From: Mansonella perstans
Taxonomy: Eukaryota; Nematoda; Chromadorea; Rhabditida; Onchocercidae
Reading direction: 5' to 3'
Length of the DNA: 64,000 nucleotides
Assembly (NCBI GenBank): GCA_037074765.1
Contig: JBAMDO010000056.1
Span: 481,371 to 545,370 of the forward strand
Part shown: positions 1 to 14,200 of the stretch, piece after piece
How the letters are laid out: the number at the start of each line of letters is the position of its first letter
Position numbering within the stretch: the first letter of the stretch is position 1
Notes under the pieces: model-generated
What the model was told of the DNA's origin: nothing
The model's database searches: none
What the model saw: only the letters and a program-made list of their open reading frames with translations
Position numbers and translations under genes: made by a program

Positions 1-1003
1 AAATTGATTGTAATTTCATACTAATCAAGATGAAAACGATTTCAAACATTTCTTTACAGATGGAAATTTTTAAAAAAAAAAATTTTTTTTTTTCAAAACT
101 TAACGACACAAAGAAAAAAGAAACTTAAAAATGAATGAGGATATATTCTAGAAGATATCTAAACATGAAATCCAGAAAGCTCCATAATGCAAGTTAAATT
201 TTAAAAAATAACTGAGCAACAAAAAAAAAAATTGGCGCTGAGAAAAATTCATTTTGTAAAATTTATTTGTCTCATGTATTTAGTGAGGTACTTTTATTTT
301 TTGTCTATTATTTAATCTTCTATATTTCTTTACCTATTATTATTTTTAGATCATATATATTAAATTAAGGTTTATTAGACATTTTCAGTTACATATAGGT
401 GATATTTTGGAGTTGAAAATATCACCAATTTTAATTATTAAAATATTTAAAGACAAACATCTTCAATAGTTCTTGTTACCAGACATTTCCCTACAGATAT
501 ACAATTCCGAAGTTATTCAAAAAACTAATTTTTAACACTGATACAGTATTCCATCTCATTCTCATTCATTCTGTTACTTCTAATCACTTTCATTTTTCGC
601 TTTTCACCTCAAATTTCTAATTTATTCTGAAATTTTCGTTGCATTTTTTATTTTCATAAAATGCCACGAAAATATTCAATGTGTTTTTGATTTCTTCATT
701 TCATTTTTCATACAATTCGTTTATTGCAAATTTAATTTCTATTTTTTACTATTTATCTTTAGTTTCGGAAATGCAAATTTAGAAATAATTCATTGTGATT
801 TAAAAAATGCTAATTTTTTTTAATAATAATTAGTTTATTTTTTTCGGATACAATTGAACGATGCGATTAATTAAGTTTAAAATTGCTAATCTAATTATCT
901 TATATAACAGTCTAATATTCATTCCTTGCCTTTATTTATCAATTTTCTTTATCAATTGAATATTTTACATTAACTCATTGACTGATTGATTCGCTCTTTT
1001 TAG

Positions 1004-4000
1004 ATTCATGATCAAAAAGTACAGCTAGATAATTTGCAACATGTCAAATATCAACTTGCGCAACAACTTGAAGAAGCACGCCGGCGCTTGGAAGATGCTG
1101 AACGTGTAACGTTTTTCTACACCTTCATATTCCATATTCTCTTAATAAAATTATTTCATTTCCGAAACAAAACCATTTAAGCATTTGTAAATTAAACACA
1201 GAAAAATCGCTGAATGATTAAATTGCAAAATTAAATAATTTTAACGAAAAGAAAAATTAACTGACTAGAGATTTTAAATCAAGAAAATTTTTTTAATTTT
1301 TATCTTTTTTTTGTGTTTGAATTAAAAAATATTTTTGTTTTATTTTTTCTTATAGGAACGCTCTCAACTTCAAGCGCAACTTCATCAGGTACAACTGGAA
1401 TTGGATTCCGTACGTACCGCATTGGATGAGGAATCAGCAGCTCGTGCTGAAGCTGAACATAAACTTGCTTTGGCAAACACTGAGATTACCCAATGGAAGA
1501 GTAAATTTGACGCCGAAGTTGCTCTTCATCATGAAGAGGTTGGAGAAAATTCTAATTTTCTAAAAAAATTATAATAAATTTAATTATGCATACTTTTTAA
1601 ATTGTGTAAAAATAAAATCTCTAAATTTTCCTTTTTTTATCTATCAATTTCTCATCCAATTTTCACTGCAAATTTTCCCATTTTCTAATATTTGAAATGA
1701 ATGAATTGCTATATTTAGTTACTTGATTGTTATCACTTGGTTTTTGAAGATCTAAATTGGTCTAATTGCTTGCAGTTCGTTTTCTCTTGCAGGTTGAAGA
1801 TCTACGAAAGAAAATGCTCCAAAAACAAGCCGAGTATGAAGAACAGATTGAAATAATGTTACAAAAGATTTCACAGCTTGAAAAAGCTAAATCACGCTTG
1901 CAAAGTGAAGTTGAAGTGCTTATTGTTGATTTAGAAAAAGCGCAAAATACCATAGCAATCCTTGAACGAGCCAAAGAGCAACTTGAAAAAGCTGTCAATG
2001 AACTTAAAGTAAAATTCTTTTCTTTTATTATTTTGATATTATATTAAATAAATTTTTTATTTGTAATATTATTTCAAAATTTTCAGTAGAATCCTTATTA
2101 TTGAAAAAAAAATTAAAATTTGAAATGATATTATTATTGCAATGGAATTAAAATTTGATTTATTTCAAAATGTTTTTTCTTCAGAATTGTCATAGAAATT
2201 TTTTTATTATTTGTTCCTTCATTCATTGTTGATGTTATGTTATTCTTTGAATTAAATTTGAAATATAATATGAAAATTTTTAGGTACGTATCGATGAACT
2301 TACCGTTGAGTTGGAAGCAGCACAACGGGAAGCGCGTGCGGCATTAGCAGAACTACAAAAGATGAAGAATTTGTATGAGAAAGCTGTGGAACAGAAGGAA
2401 GCTTTAGCTCGAGAAAACAAGAAATTGCAAGGTTTGAAATCTAACAATTAATATAGCAATCAGGACGATCGACGTAGTAATCGATACAGCGATCAAGACG
2501 AATATGAGCGCTTGATTAGAAAATGAAAATTCCATTAAAAAAATGAAAAAGTGCCAGCAAAAAAAAAGAAAAAAATTTACGATATATTTCAGATGATTTG
2601 CATGAAGCTAAAGAAGCACTTGCTGATGCAAATCGTAAGCTGCATGAACTAGATCTTGAGAACGCACGGTTAGCTGGTGAAATTCGTGAATTGCAAACAG
2701 CACTAAAAGAATCGGAAGCAGCACGACGTGATGCTGAAAATCGTGCACAACGTGCGCTTGCTGAATTGCAACAACTTCGCATCGAAATGGAACGTCGCTT
2801 GCAAGAGAAAGTATAAGTTTCATGACAATAAATTTTTGTAAATGAGAAAGTATTAAATTTATTAGTTGCACATTTATATTTTCTAAAGAAGTGTGAATTA
2901 TATAAATAAATTAATTAAGGTTCTAATAACTAATTAGTAATTAATTTAATGGATGAATTTTAGGAAGAAGAAATGGAAGCACTTCGTAAGAATATGCAGT
3001 TTGAAATTGATCGCCTTACAGCCGCATTAGCCGATGCTGAAGCACGTATGAAGGTAGAAGAGATAATTTTGTAAAATTCAAGTCTAAAAATTGATAAATT
3101 CAAAATTTCGAGCATTTTTTTTGTCAATTCAAACGAAATTTGAGTTGCTTGTGTAACTTCAGGCAGAAATTTCACGCTTGAAGAAAAAATATCAAGCGGA
3201 AATTGCTGAACTTGAAATGACTGTTGATAATTTGAATCGAGCAAATATTGAAGCGCAAAAGACAATCAAAAAACAGAGTGAACAGCTTAAAGTGCTGCAA
3301 GCGTCACTTGAAGATACTCAACGCCAGTTACAACAAACCCTTGATCAGGTAAACAAATTTTTAACTGCTTATTAATTGATGATCAACAGCAATATGCTTA
3401 ATAAGAACTATATGATAAAAGATTTTAATAATATGAAATTAATGATAAGAGGGTGTATTGGTTATGATTTAACAAATGTACCAGGATTAAAAATAATTTC
3501 TGATCATCTTTATCACTTTTCCACGTCGTTAAAAAAACTATAACGCAATAAAGTACAGACAAGTTCTTTTTTCGATCCTGAAGAACTATGAAAATCTTTG
3601 CATAATTAATATGTATTAGCAATATGTTCCTTAATTTGTCAAATTTACGATAAATAGGATTATATTTCGTGCAAATGCAAAGAGAGTAAAAATTAATGAA
3701 AAAGTTTTTGATTGTATTTCTTTTTTTTCTTTAGAATTTTGCACGAAAAAATTGAATTTCTGAAGTTCCCTTTATCTAATTCAAAGAAATATACAGCTAA
3801 AATTATTTGAATGGGTAGAGGTTTTCGTTTCTTTTTTATTTTTAAGCGTCAGTGCTATCATGAAATAATGCGTGAAATTTTTAGTACGCTTTGGCGCAAC
3901 GTAAAGTATCTGCATTAAGTGCGGAATTGGAAGAATGCAAGGTTGCACTTGACAATTCAATCCGTGCTCGTAAACAAGCTGAAATTGATCTTGAAGAAGC

Positions 4001-5838
4001 AAATGTTAGTACTTCTAAAATATTCATTTTAAGTAATAGTATAAAATGAAATCCTAAATTGATTCAGCTTTTTCTTTTCTTGACCATTTTTATGCCTCTT
4101 AGCGCGTCCTTCGCGTTCATACTTTGCGTCTATACTGGCATTATTGATTTGGTATCGATGTGACAAGAATTTTATCAGCAATTAAAAATTAATTGAAAAC
4201 TGAAAAAACCCGAAATAATCATCAATCAGATATTATTTACTTGCAGTCGATAAAATTATATTTTGCCAAATACTTTTTCCTCCCTTTTAAATTTGCTTTT
4301 TTAAAGGTTCGTATTACTGATTTGGTATCAGTTAACAATAATCTAACAGCAATCAAAAATAAGTTGGAAACTGAATTATCAACAGCACAAGCTGATCTGG
4401 ATGAAGCAACCAAGGAATTGCATGCCGCAGATGAGCGAGCTAATCGTGCCTTAGCTGATGCAGCTCGAGCTGTTGAGCAACTTCATGAGGAACAGGAACA
4501 TTCTATGAAAATTGATGCTCTCAGGAAATCACTGGAAGAACAGGTGATAGCGGAAGAAAAGAAATACGAAATTTTTGGAAAAATTTTGTTCAAATCTGTA
4601 TTTGTGCACTACAAATTATTTAAATTCAGCAAATTAAATAATTTTTTTAAACGTTTCATTAAGTCCTTTTTTCTTGTCATAGTTTCGTTAACTAATTTTT
4701 AAAAATTTCCTTTTATGCCATTAATTAAAGCAGGTCATGAAATTCATTTGTCATGTAAGCATTATTTTCAGGTGAAGCAATTGCAAGTGCAAATTCAGGA
4801 AGCAGAAGCAGCGGCTTTACTGGGTGGTAAACGTGTAATTGCTAAACTTGAAACACGAATACGTGATTTGGAAACGGCTTTGGATGAGGAAACACGTCGA
4901 CACAAGGAGACGCAAAGTGCGCTTCGAAAGAAGGATCGACGCATCAAGGAAATTAATATGCAAGTTGATGAAGAGCATAAGATGTTTGTGATGGCGCAAG
5001 ACACCGCTGATAGGCTTCTGGAGAAGCTTAATATTCAAAAGAGGCAACTTGGCGAAGCTGTAAGTTTGCAGTGAAAGAAGAAAATTTTATTTCTTTTTTA
5101 AAAATTTTAAATTCTCATTCATCTTATTAAAGCAAAAAGGGAAAAGAAAAAACGATAATGAAAACATAAAATGGTCTTTTTTTGCAAATAATTTAAGTTT
5201 GATTTCTTTTCATTTTTATATGACATATCAATATTGTTATGTGCTATTTCCAACGAGAAAAATTGAATTAACGTAAAATTAAATCTAAACTTCTTTCTTT
5301 AAATGCAACAATGTAATGACAGTTTTTTTCTCATTCGTGCATAATTTACATTCAGTTTTCTGGTAGAAAAAATTAAATTTATATGAAATTAAATTTAAAT
5401 TCGGATTTTTTTAAAACAGAACAACCTAGTGGCATTCTTTTATTTGTAAACAACAGTTTAAATTCAAACTTTTATTTGGAAACAACAGTTTAAATTCAAT
5501 TAATTTTTTTTAACAAATATGTAATTTATTGCATATTAATACGTGATATTATTGCCAAAACAATTGAATTTAAATGAAAGTAAATTTAAATTAGGAAATT
5601 TTCCTTTTTAAATGAGGCACCATGAAGATTGATTATTCCTGCTACTTTTTAGGAATCACTAACGATGGCTAATCTACAACGAGTACGTCGATATCAACGT
5701 GAGCTGGAAGATGCTGAAGGTCGTGCGGATCAAGCTGAAAGCTCTTTACACCTTATTCGTGCAAAACATCGTTCGTCCGTTGTCACCGGGAAAAATGCTT
5801 CAGCGTCAAAAATTTATGTTCTCGAAGATGAACAATAG
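1004..5838 (+). CDS. unc-15: Paramyosin, C-terminal part (gene enters from the left edge)
   Basis: Paramyosin forms the coiled-coil core of invertebrate muscle thick filaments. Eleven exons read in one continuous frame: 1004-1105, 1356-1538, 1793-2008, 2284-2431, 2593-2810, 2964-3053, 3163-3348, 3885-4004, 4307-4543, 4772-5059, 5653-5838 (stop TAG). They give 657 residues, all charged heptad-repeat rod rich in E, K, R, Q, A and L, with no globular domain. Exon lengths are multiples of three except one phase-1 pair (148 + 218). The end, with the segments [17 protein letters not shown] and VLEDEQ, is the typical nematode paramyosin non-helical tail. The family is usually about 880 residues, so roughly the last three quarters is here and the start lies to the left; positions 1-1003 look like intron. 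Myosin heavy chain has a similar rod but a different tail. The gene symbol follows the C. elegans orthologue. Confidence 0.93.
4141..4205 (+). pseudogene. Decayed duplicate of a paramyosin exon inside the upstream intron
   Basis: This 65-base stretch of intron closely resembles the start of the next real exon (4307-4543), beginning at that exon's ATTACTGATTTGGTATC. About four fifths of bases match by eye. In the exon's frame the duplicate contains TGA and TAA stops and has no good acceptor directly before it. It looks like a relic of a tandem exon duplication, possibly a former alternative exon, that no longer codes. Confidence 0.7.
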
Positions 5839-6676
5839 ATAAATTAATCGATGGCACCAACTGTCAACAAAGACTTAACAAAAAACCTTTCCTACTTCTA
5901 CTGCTACCATTCACTAGTACTATTACTACTTCTATACTACTACTAATATTATTTCTATTACTACTAATATTACAATTCTTTCGTACTATTCTTTAATACT
6001 TGCACAAAATGATGAAGAAGATAAAGTACAAAAAATTTTTGGAATTAAAACCAAACGAACGAATTAATACAAAAAAAAAAAAAAAAAAAAAAATTGCAAT
6101 GAATTTTTTTCTTTCTTTCTTTTATTTAGAAATGAAATAAAAGGAAGAGTAAATTTTTGTTTCATTTTTATTTTCCTTCCTTTTTTTTGTTTTCTTTTCA
6201 AAATTTTTTTTTTAGCAAAATTTTGATATCTTCTTAATCATTGCTTTATCAATTAGCTTATCAAACATACATATGCAAAGAGGAAAGAGATTGTATAAGT
6301 TTCTTATTCATCAACTATTCACGACTTGTTACAACTATCCACAACTTTTTTTTGTGTGCTAATGTCTTCTCAAACCCAGTTTATCCAATCGATAATTATT
6401 ATTCTTTGTTGTAATAAATGTAAAAAAAACAAACAAACAAACATGATGAACAATATGTTTACAAATTTGATAATAACAATCTATGTCATTTTACATAACA
6501 TTTCACGCAACTCAAAATTCAAACATTTCGATCCTTTTTTTACACCAATGCATAATAGATGCACACGTACTGACACGTATTGATCTTACACGGATCCCTT
6601 GTTTTCTCTTTCCATTGCATGATTTAATAATTTTGCACACTTTTGCTTACGTACGTACACACACACACACGCACAC

Positions 6677-6748
<72 letters not shown>

Positions 6749-9366
6749 GAATGCGTACATGCATGAACACTTCGTAATTTATGTGCACAATTTAAATTTA
6801 AAATCTTTCAAGAAATTCGTCCTTCATTACTGGAACAGTTATACTTCCTGAAAAAACTGCTGTTGCCTAAACTGACAATTACTTTGCTATTAATGAACGA
6901 TAAATTGTAAATTGAATCAAATTAAACTTTGACACTATAAATTTCAATCCATACAATAAATTCTCCAGAATTATTATTGCCAATTTCATTAAAAATAAAA
7001 CGAAGCGCGAAAAGGATTGGAAGATAAAGAGACACGAAGAGAGAAAGCGAGACAGAGATTGTCATTGGGGATATTTTGAAATATTTTCGAAATTTTTAAC
7101 TTTCACTCCTATATTATTTTAAATTTCAATCACTTTAAATTGTTTAAAATTTTACTGTTTAGAAATATTTCATGAAATTTCACACAATCAACTATTATTT
7201 TTTTCATTATAATCAATTATTAACACTTTGATTGTTACATTATGCAAAATATATTTATTTTTTATTCTTAAATATTCTGTTCAAATTTTTTCCTATTTGT
7301 AATTTACTGAAATTTTTTCTTTCTAGCTTCTCAAAAATTGACATATTTCGTATTTACATGTATTAATATATATATACGTTTTTTACATATATGAAAAGCA
7401 AAAACAAAAAAACTTCTTTTCAAATTTAAATTTAAATTCTTTTTCCTTATTTTTGCAACGAAAAATTATAAACATTCAGTCATATACAGTTAGGTAAAGC
7501 GTACGATCAATTATGGTTGAGGTGCACAAATATTTGAAAACGAAAATTATAATTATTATTAAAATGCATGAATATTAGATCTATAAATTGAACAGAATAA
7601 GATGAAAGTTAAGGTCAAAGTTACCGGTCGAACTCAAGATAAGGTTACCGTCTAATTTGTCCATTTGGTTTACTGTAGTCTAAACAAAAGTGAATCAGGT
7701 GAATTACGGTATTCATTAGTTCGCAATGAAAGTATTATGTTTGATGATAAAAATGTTGACAAAAAAACTGCATTATTCATTAATGGAGCAAAAAGACAAA
7801 ACAGATTGATAAAAATAAAAGAGGAAAAGTAATTTGTGAATGAGAAGAAAGAAAGAACAAGAAAAAAGGAGAGCAATAGAGAATTAAAGAAATTTGAAAG
7901 CTTAGTGATTTAAAAAAAAAAAAAAAAAAATGATAAATGATCAGACTATTGCAATTTACCTGATTTATTTTCGTTTAAACTGGAGTAAATTGGAAGAATA
8001 AATGATATGATGTCACTTATGCACGATTAAAAGCGCTTGATAATCATAAAGGTTAGGGCAAAGGTCAGCTTAATCTTGGCGGATGACCAGAAGAGCTTAT
8101 CGAAGATCAACTTTTAATCCATGATCAAAAACTCTACAATTTATGCAATGAAACGCGCATCATACGACCTGTATTTCTCATCCGGTACCATTTCGATCAC
8201 CAGCTACATTAGCATTTTCTAAGTTTTACCTTCCTAGCAATATCTCTACCAGTTCAGCAAGGGAAAACGATAGTCAACTATCATTGAAGAGAACGACAAG
8301 AATTTGTTAATTAAAATTGATCATCTCTATCAATTTTATTATTGCTTATCAATTTACTGCGTATTTTATACTTTTGTTCTTTTTATTGTTGTGAATTAAT
8401 AATATTAATACAGTATTCCAGCACGAATGATTTTTAACGCAGACAAATCTTTCCCGAATAAATATTACTGATTGTTACAAATATTAAAAGAACACATTGT
8501 TCTATTAAAGAATTTGATGAACTGATTGCTGACAAATGATTTGCATGAAAATAATACGGTAATTCATATCAATAAAATAAGTGCAATAAATATAATAGCA
8601 ACTCTATCATGATATTGAAAAGAAAAGGAATTGAAGAGGTTGAAAATTTCTATAGTGATGTGAGAAGGATACTTTGAGGATTCCTTAAAAAGAAGAAAGA
8701 CTGGAAATTTCCCAGAAATTAGGAAGGCATCAGGAAGACAGGTTGAAATTTGACAGAATTGAAAATTTCACCGAAAATATCTGAGTTGTCGAAGTTTTTA
8801 AAGAATATGAAAAATGCAGCTAATATGAGAAGAGATACAATTAAAATTTTCCAAAAAAAAAAAAACAAAAAAAATATAGTGCTAAATGATAAATTTACAA
8901 GATAAAATCGAAGTTTAGAAAAGAAGCAATTTTTAAGACAATCTCTCTTTGATGCCAGGAAAATTTTGTCAAAATTTAGCAGTGAACAATTTTGAAAAAT
9001 ATCTTTTACTTTTCAAAGACAGTAAAAATTTATGCTGAAAAGCAGGATTTAATAGTCGAAGCAATGGAAGAGGGCTTCCACATAGTTTCCTGATTTTTCT
9101 AGAATCCTAGCAGTTTCTTCCGAAAGAAAAACAACAAAATGTGAGAGAAGGGGAAGATTGTTTCGTTTCGGCTATTAAATAGCGATTTGAGAAAAAGACA
9201 CAAATTTTTTGCAATGCTGACAATTTCTTTCAAGTGAACAGAAAAAATGGTTTCATTTTTTTATTTGTCAATCACTGACTTTAAAAATTGAAAAAACAAA
9301 TCCAATTTTACATCATTGCATTTATTTGTTTATAAAATCAATTCTCGAAAACCGAAATTTCATAAA
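5839..9366. other. Paramyosin 3' flank and intergenic DNA
   Basis: After the stop there is AT-rich 3' UTR-like sequence with several AATAAA-like hexamers, a run of A at 6071-6093 and an AC microsatellite at 6656-6745. Short frames here lack splice context or family resemblance. I see no further gene. Confidence 0.6.
6656..6745. repeat. (AC)n microsatellite
   Basis: About 90 bases of nearly pure AC dinucleotide with two AC-to-GC interruptions near the left end. It creates artificial Thr-His frames on the + strand. Confidence 0.98.
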
Positions 9367-11263
9367 TCAAAAGTGTAGTCCGATTGTAATTGAGTTCATA
9401 CGTAATAAGTTTAACAATGGTAACAGTACTGAGATTAAAGGGAATGAATAAATTGATTTAAACGATGCAGCAATGGCTGAATTACTATTGCTTACAATTG
9501 CAGTATTTGTATTGCATCCATCATTTTTGCAGGAACAAACCTAGAAATACAAAAATTCATCTAAATTTCACTACAGTATTTTACTATGAAAAATTTTATT
9601 TACTTATACATTTCAATGCAACGATTTAATCGTTGATCGAATAAATCAAATTCATTGGTTAATTTTTCATAACTCAAAATTACATTATTATTTTATCACT
9701 ATTACTTTAACATATATATATAATTATGAATTTTGAATCTAGGAAATTAAAGTTTGGATTAAAAGCTCAAATTTTTTCTAAAAATTATAATAGAAAAAAA
9801 TAAACACATGTTTTGACAATGTAAATCTACTCTTTTTAATTACCTCAAAAAATTTTCCTTATCATTCAGATTGATTATTTTAGAATAATTAATTTCTTTG
9901 AATAGATTTCTCCACCTTGAAATTTAAAAAAAAACATTTTTTTAGATTTGTGGAAATAATGAAAACAATAGGTATCCAATGAGTTGTCATTTTGATTAGT
10001 AATATTTGATGGATCTACAAATCTTTGATGATATTAATGGTGTCACCAACTTGTACATGCTCATCGGTTTCAATTGATGGCCAAATTTGGGATAATGGAA
10101 GCTGAAGACATATTGCTTCTGAATGAAGAAATTCCACTTCAGGTGCATGATTGCGAATTGGATTGAAAATTTTTTCTGTGCAACCACGAATATATGCATA
10201 TGGTGCATGTAATGGTTGTACACCTAAAAGTGTGTGTTTATTCGTCATAAAATTTGTCGATTTTCTGAGAAATTTTGAAAAAAATTGAATTTATTAACTT
10301 TTAAATTGCTGAAAAATTTAGTGCGGTAATGTTTGGTTGGAATTCTAAATTTGTTAATGAAAATGAGCCTCTCACCCTGAAAATACTAGAAATGCTAGAA
10401 AATACTAGAAAATGCTGGAAAATGCTATTTTTACTCAAATATTGCTAAATTTGAAGATTTAACAAACAAGGTTCAGTAAAAATGAATTATTATTAATAGA
10501 ATACAGATTAAGAACATTTCTTATTATAAGCAAATTTATTTGTTCAATTTACTAATTAAACAAGATTTTTAATTGATCCTTTTATTTACATTCAAAATCA
10601 TTTATTTCGAAAAATTCTTTTAAAAAATCAAGATATTATTTTTTATTTTAATCTGCCAAAAGAAAGGTTATAAAATAATTTCTAAAATGTTATAGAAATC
10701 AGGAAAAACAGTACGATACATGAACAGGAATTTTCTACCATACAACTATCGTTCACCACCAATGACATACTCCATGTTCTATTATTGCAACGCATACCTC
10801 CAAAATATTGTGGTTCCATGACAGAAACACATGTTGAGTTGCATTTGGTTATTGGCGCAAATTTTTTTAACTGTACCAAGTTATCGCAGAATTCACCAAA
10901 ACGTGGAATATTCGCGGAATGTTGGAAAACCGTGAAGCGTGCAAATAAAGGTTCATATTCAGTTGAAGCACACGTAAAACACCTCAAAATAAAACGAAAG
11001 GAATTTCAAATTTTCAAAAATCATTATAAAAATAAGTATAAAATAAGAAAATGGAAATTTGACTAATAGAAAATGTTTTCGAAAATTTCATATTCGTCTA
11101 AACAATCATTTCTTTTAAAGAAGATGAAGAAAAAGTAAATATAATTATTTCATTAATTATTTTAACTATTCGTTTTTAAAAATTGAAATGCTTACTTAAT
11201 TGTATAACCTATTGTTTGCACTGGAAGTGATAATAGTAGAATGATATTTTGATATGGTTGCAT
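9367..11263 (-). CDS. Secreted or GPI-anchored Ly-6/uPAR protein, ODR-2/HOT-like
   Basis: Four exons on the minus strand: 11263-11196, 10982-10798, 10223-10057, 9540-9367. The total is 594 bases (197 residues) and phases match at every junction. Exon 1 gives a signal peptide (MQPYQNIILLLSLP). The mature part carries ten cysteines in Ly-6 order: KCFTC, FCDN, KCNSTC, RGCTEK, AICLQ and finally VCSCKNDGCN, the C-x-C plus Cys-Asn ending that marks the fold. NST is a glycosylation sequon. The last exon adds a hydrophobic stretch (FPLISVLLPLLNLL), as expected for a GPI-attachment signal. Spacing of the early cysteines and the G-V-x(n)-RGC segment resembles the nematode ODR-2/HOT family, which in C. 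elegans is neuronal. If the 10057 donor is skipped, the third exon reads on to a stop at 10015 and loses the last cysteines and tail. Assignment rests on pattern, not alignment. Confidence 0.8.
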
Positions 11264-14200
11264 GAGATATGATCAATAGTGGGTCATTTCAAGTAAATGA
11301 ATGATTCAGTTGAGTTTGCAAGGTTGAATAATTCACAGTACTTATATGAAGTTTACATAAATAAGCAGCAAAACAAATGAATGACAGTATATGTTCTGAA
11401 AAACTTTTGTTTTTAATTTAAACAATTTCAAAAAAAAAAAGCAGAACGAAAAATTCATCAAAAAACTTCATCTTATTATATACACATTTATTGATTCGTT
11501 GGAAAAAAATCAAGGTAACACACACATACAGTTGGAATTAAAAATTCATCATAGCTATGTTAAGATCAATCGGAGAAAGAATCAGAAAAAAACATCATAT
11601 CGATAATCAATATATGTTTCAAGAATTCTATTATCGCTGAATCGTACGGATTGCGGATTCTGATGCTGTAAAAATTCTGCAATCCCATAATCACATATAT
11701 GTTTATTCGAAATATTTTGAAATAAGTTACTGACTTATATAAAGTGCATATTAACGAAGGTATCTGAGATATATAATACTTGAAATAAAAATAATTAGTA
11801 AATTAATTGATATTGAAAGTGCGACAATAACTATTTCTTATTTCTGTCCGTTTCTTAATCAATCATAGAACTCTCAAAGGATTAGCATTGATTTCCGAGA
11901 AATTAGCTAAACGCTATTAATTATCAAACTATTCCAAATGCAATTTATTTATTCTGGTCAAGATTATTTAGTCTTTTTAAGTTTCGTCTAATTACAAAAT
12001 CTTCTTAGTATGCTCGAAATAATTGACAATATGTTTCAATGTAGTATTTTCATTTTATCAATTCCAATTATTATCCATTAATCGGATTAGGCTTTATATG
12101 TAAGTCCTAGCCATTATCTTTTACTTATCCAGTTGAGTAAATTATTGCGCAAAGTTAAAGCTTCGAAAGTTTTTGTATCACTGCCATTTATGAAATGATT
12201 TTAAAAACTGGTTCGATAGATGACATAGAAAAAAGTACGGATGACACATATATCATACATCATACACTTTTCGACCTTTTGCTTAATAAAACGAATAATT
12301 AATTGGAATGAAACTGAATGATTATGAAATTTTCACAGAATTTATTATAAATATATATTTATTACTGCGATACACAGATACACGGACGCACGTGTGTATA
12401 TAGAGCGTACAAACACAATTATTTACAAATATAGGAAAAAATTAATTCATTATAGCATTTTTCTTTCGTGATAGTGATGACGATGATGATGGTAATTACG
12501 ATTGCGATTATAATAGATGGGTATAATAATTGTGATAATAATAGACGATAAAAATCAAAACACTTTTCATGCATTTCTCTCTGTACGCTTACGATCAAAA
12601 AAGTGTGAAGAAGAGTGACAAAATTTCTTTTTGCGGTATTAGTTATAACTGAAACAATCAAAAAGGACGAAGGATGGCTTTATCGATGAATCAAAAATGT
12701 TACTAGCGGTAAATTTAACGTGAAGAAAAATTAACTCCACCAAATAGATCATTGTAATCACAGAATGATAAGCATTTGATAAGAGAAGATAATAATATGT
12801 TTGCATTTAAAAACTTGGAGAATAAAAATTATTTTTGTGGTTGTGATACTTGTGAGTGGTAAGAGCTTAACAATTGTTGAGACAAACATGGCTGACCGAA
12901 TAACAAACGGTACTTGTAGACACGAAGAGATCCAACTTAAGCAATTTAAATTAAGCTTAATTAAAATATTGCAAATCTTCTGGAATTAATTTTGTAACAT
13001 AATTTTGGTGATTTAAATTTGTTTACTGCAGAATCAAATAAAATACTTTCATGTTTATTTTAAATGAATATTTTTTTTTAAATGACAATACATTCTGTAA
13101 TCAAGATCTAGAAAAATGTCATCTGAAATTTCAAGAAAAAGAAAAGAAATTGTATATGACAAATTAGCAAATGATGTAATAAAAACTAAATTATTCGTGT
13201 CGAAGATAAAAGCTGTTTTAAATCTAAAATCAATGAAATACTTCAGCATGTTTATTGAAATATACAAATAGTTCGGACGATATTTTATCTCTCACTCACA
13301 ATTTGTGTCTAAGAATTTGAAAAAGAAAGCAAAAATGAACTTGCATGTGAATTGAACTTGAATATTAATTTTAATGCTGAAGATGATGCACGTTTACGCC
13401 CAAAATACTAATCGTGGAATATTTGATAATCGATTACGTATGACATATGTGTATTTATTAATATAATTCTATATGTATATAGAATTTGAAATTCCGGACA
13501 TTTATTAATCTTAAAAAAAAAAAAGAGAGAAAAAGGAAGAGAAAAGTAGGAAAGGAAAATGTCAGTAAATGCTGGATAATAAATTCCTGATGATTGAAAT
13601 GAAACTTAAATAACATCTCCGTCGAAATATTCTGCTGGAAGAAAAAAATTAGTTCGATTAGTAATTGCCAATGACAGAACAAATTATTGAAAAAGCCTTA
13701 AGCAAAACATAAACAAAGCTGATAATAGAATTAATAATTTATGGTCAGTTATCTTATCTGAACCTAATTTTGCGATTTATCACTTTTGCTATCAAATATT
13801 TATTACATTTAAGAGGATTCATTCCATTCTTCCTTCCTTCGTTTTGTTTAATCTAATCATACAATAATTATCAGTGGAGCTAAAGAGGAGAGCTGGTCAC
13901 ATAGCAATTATCAATTAAGGTGAAGGAGAGGAGAGAAAAGAAGTGACTATTAATAATTGTCACTTGAGATGACGGAGAGGAGAGAAGAGAATGAAATAAA
14001 AATCATGACTTGGATTAAATTAGAATTTCAATAAAGTATATGCAATGTGATGGAGTATGCAATAAAAACAGCAGCAAAAAATTGCGACAAAACAACAAAT
14101 AATTAGCGGAAAAATGTGAATCACAATAATTATTGCAGACACTATTAAATAAATTATAATTGGCATCTTCCATCGTTCCATTTTAAATTTTCTTTTAGTA

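Noticed and set aside
4795..5047. Antisense frames over the paramyosin exons
   Set aside because: Shadows of the real coding strand, which has continuous frame, splice sites and a family match.
6483..6851. 122-codon + strand frame rich in Thr and His
   Set aside because: It is produced by the AC microsatellite; there are no splice signals or domain features outside the repeat.
12797..12989. Small frame with a hydrophobic start (about 60 codons)
   Set aside because: The hydrophobic stretch looks like a signal peptide, but there is no cysteine pattern, no continuing exon chain and no family resemblance.
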